Part shown: one piece after another, positions 59,718 through 64,000 of the stretch
Numbering within the stretch: the first letter of the stretch is position 1
Layout of the letters: the number at the start of each line of letters is the position of its first letter
Source: Liolophura sinensis
Taxonomy: Eukaryota; Mollusca; Polyplacophora; Chitonida; Chitonidae
Direction: 5' to 3'
NCBI RefSeq assembly: GCF_032854445.1
Contig: NC_088295.1
Location: 24,663,385 to 24,727,384 of the forward strand
Length of the DNA stretch: 64,000 nt
Position numbers and translations under genes: made by a program
The notes under the pieces: generated by a model
The model's database searches: none
The model's input: only the letters and a program-made list of their open reading frames with translations
Told to the model about the DNA's origin: nothing

Positions 59718-60914
59718 TTGGCGATAACTTGCCTTCTGCCAATATGGCTTACGCACGGATCTCGTCCCGCCGCTGAAAAGGTGGACTTACCAAGTGATGG
59801 GAAAGTTAGTCACTTGCTGTAGACCGGCGGGCGATTTACTCTGGGCATTTCGCTTCGCAGCACCCTGAAACTGATCGAAGTGTTATCGTCAAAGAGGAAT
59901 ATTCAGCAGTTGGCTTTAAGCACCAATAATCAATCATTAGGCTAAGCTAATACCAGTAGTTTGTAGTAGGTGACCCTTGTTTAGCTGTATAGTTAAGACA
60001 GGCTCAAAACTCAATACCGATCAAGGCCTCCCACAAAGTAAATGGCACTTCAGTCTGGGCCAGAGTTAATACTGGGCTTTATTGTGCCATAATAAAGGTA
60101 TGAACATATGGCTCACGTTCTTCAAAGAGACAAGTATATGACTCCAGTCTTACACCGTGGCTTATTTCCATATTTACTGAGTAACTTTCGGTTATTGAGG
60201 TAAAACTAGATTTACTAGCTCGGCAAACATAATTCCAATGCGGTTAAATGCCCTGAAGATGTGTCCACATAGACTATATATATAAACATGCGATAAGGTT
60301 GTGGAACAGCAGTATCGTGATTTTTAAGGTGATTACAACTGTTAACCATTTGCTGGTGAATGAGTCTCTGCCACAGCCACTCTTGTCTATACAGAGTATA
60401 ACAACACACATGTATACATGCGCATTACTTGAGGCATGGAGGAGCGGATTTACAAATATCTCCACACAAACACACAGTAGTGTTAGATTCGTGCAAACGC
60501 TTAACCAAGAAGTCCATGGACAGTTGGACACTCGCCACGATATGGCTGAAAAACTGCCAGTGTTAGTCCAATGTTAGTCCAAAATATTCATTTATAGTTG
60601 GACAGCGTGAGAAATAGATATATGTAACTGCAAGTGACACGACATAGCACACGGCGATCGCCAGCGAACAATTACTTCTCTCTCGCAGCCAGCAAAAAGC
60701 TGGAATGCACATGTATAACTTCTCAGAAATATCATCTTCGTTTATATTGAATCGTGTGCCAGCGGCCAATGAAAGGTTATATTAAAGTGCTACATTACAG
60801 CTTAACTGGTGGTTAGATTTATACAAAGTTGGCTTAACATGTACCTTAATTATTTTTTTCTGCTTTTAGAGCATGACCTAATATAACGATTTGCATACGA
60901 TATTCCATCAGCCG
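59718..60914. other. Intergenic stretch, no gene seen
   Basis: CpG-richer than the NDST body. A segment at about 59,760-59,940 ends in AAGCACCAATAATCAATCAT and may be the 3' part of another SINE-like element. No coding sequence is supported. Confidence 0.4.
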
Positions 60915-61050
60915 TGAAGCGTCATTTGGTGGACGTCATTAAAACCGCTGTGTAAGATATACCATCATCTAGTGGACGTCATTAACGTCGCCGTATATAT
61001 GTCATCATCTGGTGTATGTCATTAAAACCGTCGTGTATGATATATCATCA
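60915..61050. repeat. Short degenerate tandem repeat, about 45-55 bp unit, 3 copies
   Basis: GTCATTTGGTGGACGTCATT, ATCATCTAGTGGACGTCATT and GTCATCATCTGGTGTATGTC start successive units, each followed by AA.(A)CCG..GTGTA.GATATA-like sequence. The units contain partial CRE (GACGTCA) cores. Confidence 0.65.
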
Positions 61051-61292
61051 TTATATCAAATATGTTGGTTGTAAGGCGGGCTTTATGGACCATATTCGTA
61101 ATATATGTGGCAACCTATATATAATATATAAGACAATAAATGAAGGTATTTTCAGATCTAAAGGGGTTTTGTGGTCTTCTCTAAATGTTTTGTCAGTTGA
61201 GCGAAAGTAAGTTATCTTGAACAAGAAACAGATTTCAGTGATGTGGGAAAGAGATTTGTTCTCTGAAAACGACCAGGCTGATCGTAATGTCA

Positions 61293-61455
61293 GAATTATT
61301 TATTTATTTATTTATTTATTTTGATTGGTGTTTTACGCCGTACTCAAGAATATTTCACTTATACGACGGCGACCAGCATTATGAAGGAAGGAAACCGGGC
61401 AGAGCCCGGGGGAAACCCACGACCATCCGCAGGCTGCTGTCAGACCTTCAATGTA
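61293..61455 (-). repeat. SINE family A, reverse orientation
   Basis: Plus strand reads (TTTA)n, TTGATTGGTGTTTTACGCCG, TACGACGGCGACCAGCATT, GGGGGAAACCCACGACCATC and ends GGCTGCTGTCAGACCTT. The tRNA-like head is absent. CpGs are preserved. Confidence 0.88.
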
Positions 61456-61734
61456 TATTGAGATCCAGCTCACAAATGGAAGAAAGCAGATTGTCTGGAA
61501 CAAACCATCAGGCATTGCGGGGTATCTAACAAACGTAACTGACTTAAGGCCACAGTTAGGGCCGATTTCGAACACGTAACCGCCTTGGTCAAGAGCCTGA
61601 GTTGCAGCGAGCCAGCGTTTTAACTGTTTGAGCCAGCGAACTCCGCAATAACATAAGTTCAGTATATTAATAAAATCGTAGTAGAATGTCGAAATGATCA
61701 GAGGGCGATACCACTACTGTATGGATGATCGGAG

Positions 61735-62405
61735 CGTGTCATAATTTCTGGGGTTGAAGGTGATTATTGTACAGACGCTAATAGCCTGCCGCTATTGTTC
61801 ACTATGACAGTTGTATACGTGAATGTAGCGCGTTTTAATGGCCGGATTTTCAGCATAATTATTGTGCAAAAGTTAGTAACGTTTGCGATGAATGTAGTTC
61901 ATTGTGTTAATAAAACGGTACATGTTTTTGCGTGTCGTAATAATGACCGGCGCATAATAGGCCTGTTGTAAGGATGGTTGTAGCAGGACCTTATGACCGT
62001 GGTTTAGTAAGACTGTTGTACATATGGTAGAAGCATGCTTTAATTAATGGCTGAAGTTAAATATGACTGTTGTACAGATAGAAGTAGCGTGCTGTAATTT
62101 ATGACTGAAATTCAATATGACTGTTGCACAGATGTTGTAATAACCGGGGTCGTAAACAAATACAACGTACATGTTTATATAGCTACAACGGTGATTGTAG
62201 CGAGTGGAATTAACGGCAATTCATCATGGTTACTGCTGTATACATGAATTGCTGTTACATGGACGGTTGTAGCATGCTGGTTGCGCTTCAGCGTTCCTAC
62301 TCCTCTGTACACGTTTATGTAGCATGTCGTGATGACCGGGCTTAAGTGTATGAGTGTTGTGTACATGGTTGTAGCGAGTCGCGATGACCATGGTCCAGTA
62401 TTGCT
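61735..62405. repeat. Degenerate minisatellite, roughly 55-65 bp units
   Basis: Irregular repetition of TGTTGTACA.AT, then GTAGCGTG.T.TAAT, then GACCGG/GACTG. Clear anchors are GACTGTTGTACATATGG (62,011), GACTGTTGTACAGATAG (62,065) and GACTGTTGCACAGATG (62,118), with weaker ones to about 62,395. Units are too diverged to count precisely. Confidence 0.6.
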
Positions 62406-63704
62406 ACTGGAGCGTACAAGCACGGTGCCTGTAGGTACATCGAACTCACCGCTGTTTTCTGACCGGCTTCAGCACTCAACACGGTCGTTGCATTCAATAA
62501 TAAAGGAATTTGACAAATTAAGATCAGCACGCATACTTGTAAAAGGATATTCATGGCTCCACCATTGTTATACAAGGAAGGCATAGTGATCCTGATAAAT
62601 TACAGATACACATGTCGTCTGGCATATACCCGCAGTTTACTTGACAAGCCATGTTGTTTCTGTTATTGCTACTATATATAGTTACAAACAGAATTCAATG
62701 AAAATTCGATACATCCGCTTACGATGATTACAACCGGACTTCACAATACTTTAATTCTTGATAATTCTACTCTCATATATAAATGTTGCGTCAGAAATTA
62801 CCGTACATTTACATGCACCCGATTTTTACCATTGGTTATAGTTGGGATGCCGCAAACTTCAGTCAGTATCTACGTGCATAGTTAAATCCATTTGACATGA
62901 GATTGAAATCGACGATTATTCTTTTGTCATGTGACTTTAAATGCAATTTTTTTACTGATATTCACCAGATGAAAGTTTTAAAGTTTGATTTTTATTTTTT
63001 GGGGTTGTGTATTTCGAAAATACAAAAATGAACAAAAAAGCTTCTCAGCTTTCTTCTTGGGGTGCAAAATAACTTTGAACTACAGTTTTCCTAAGGTCAA
63101 TTCGAAAATTAAGTAGCTTGCTGTGGTGACGTCAATGGTGATAGGTGCCAAAATAACAGTGGGTGATGAATGTGTGGTGTGTGTGTGAGGGGGGTGGGGG
63201 GGGGGGGGGTTATATTGCTAGGCTTGCCCTTCAAATCTCAGTATGTTAATCGATGCATGTTGCCATTTCCGAAAATGTCCGATCAAACGTTTAAGGAAAA
63301 AAGTTTTCCTAAAACCATGATGTTCGTTTTGCAGTTCCCTTTCACGTATTCTGTAAGTATACATAGGTTTTGTTCATTCGCCACCCCCACGCATTTTCTT
63401 TAAATTCATATGCATGTATCTTCATAATTATATGAATGCATGAAAATCGATAAGTGAAAATACCATATTAAACCATCTAAGGCGACCTGTAAATATTTGG
63501 AGATTAAATGTTGGTGTTAATCAGATTATCGTATAATGATTTGCTGACAGCAATCTTAAAGTTATATACGTTCATGACAAAATACTTAGACAGAATTTGT
63601 AGGTTTCCCCCACTCTCACTACGCGTGGGGCCTAAGCAGTCGACGGTGCTCGTGAAGCTGTTTGAACAGTCTAACTGTCTTCCATCAATATGGTGTGCAT
63701 TTGT
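62406..63704. other. Intergenic stretch with poly-G tract
   Basis: No gene is supported. It includes a G-rich run at 63,189-63,209 following (TG)n, capable of G-quadruplex formation. Confidence 0.4.
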
Positions 63705-63840
63705 CTATATCACACATGGGAAAGTTCGTCAGAAACTTGCAAAATGTCTCTCCGCTTTTCTCCACCGGTAGAATGACTGCCACCGTATAAGCGTAAAATT
63801 CTCGAGTATGGTGATAAGCAACAACCAAATAAATGATTGC
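63705..63840 (+). repeat. Old, diverged SINE family A fragment
   Basis: CACATGGGAAAGTTCGTCAG, GACTGCCACCGTATAAGCG, ATTCTCGAGTATGGTGATAA and CAACCAAATAAATGA correspond in order to the family A body and tail with many substitutions. Confidence 0.65.
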
Positions 63841-64000
63841 ATAAACAATTAAATAAACAGCAGTGGCAAATCATTACCAACTCCTAACACTGCCATCCCT
63901 TGCACAGGAAAGAGCCCCCGTCTCATCCTATAGCTTCACAGCGCACGCCCATTCCCAACCGTAACGAATCCATATGATGGTGAGGCCAGACAGTGACACA

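Overview
The window is eukaryotic, AT-rich, intron-rich animal DNA. Gene content (a heparan sulfate N-deacetylase/N-sulfotransferase, a PHD-finger DUF6589-type gene), tRNA-derived SINEs of the kind abundant in marine molluscs, APE-type LINE debris and many minisatellites suggest a lophotrochozoan, most likely a mollusc. Species cannot be named from the sequence alone.

Layout. (1) 1-4.5 kb: the last four coding exons (+ strand) of a gene whose 5' end lies off the window. It encodes a low-complexity Ser/Pro-rich scaffold-like protein ending in a PPPY motif and a four-cysteine C-terminal module. (2) 4.5-10.4 kb: intergenic, with one SINE and no convincing gene. (3) 10.4-17.6 kb (- strand): a two-exon gene with an N-terminal CxxC zinc module, a 3.7-kb intron carrying two SINEs, and a large second exon encoding two PHD-type fingers and a DUF6589-like C terminus. 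Two perfect CRE palindromes sit at its 5' end. (4) 17.7-20.9 kb: intergenic SINE cluster. (5) About 20.9-59 kb (+ strand): the NDST transcription unit. It has a possible promoter near 21 kb, a candidate 5'-UTR exon at 22.8 kb, a long CpG-poor 5' region that contains a decayed antisense LINE (31.3-35.5 kb), and then 12 coding-exon positions from 38,175 to 55,290 giving an 889-residue protein. (6) 55.3-64 kb: a 100-bp minisatellite starting at the NDST stop codon, a locally duplicated segment, several SINEs and degenerate tandem repeats, and no further gene seen.

The most interesting observation is in NDST. Coding exon 3 exists in two tandem, equal-length (116 bp), phase-identical but diverged (about 44% amino-acid identity) versions at 45,191-45,306 and 45,932-46,047. 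Both encode the HxxxH segment of the N-deacetylase domain. Including both, or skipping both, gives an immediate in-frame stop, so exactly one must be used. This looks like a mutually exclusive splice switch in the catalytic pocket of the enzyme that starts heparan sulfate modification.

Two NDST introns and the 3' flank carry long minisatellites (96, 20 and 100 bp units). The first two create long spurious open frames that should not be taken for genes.
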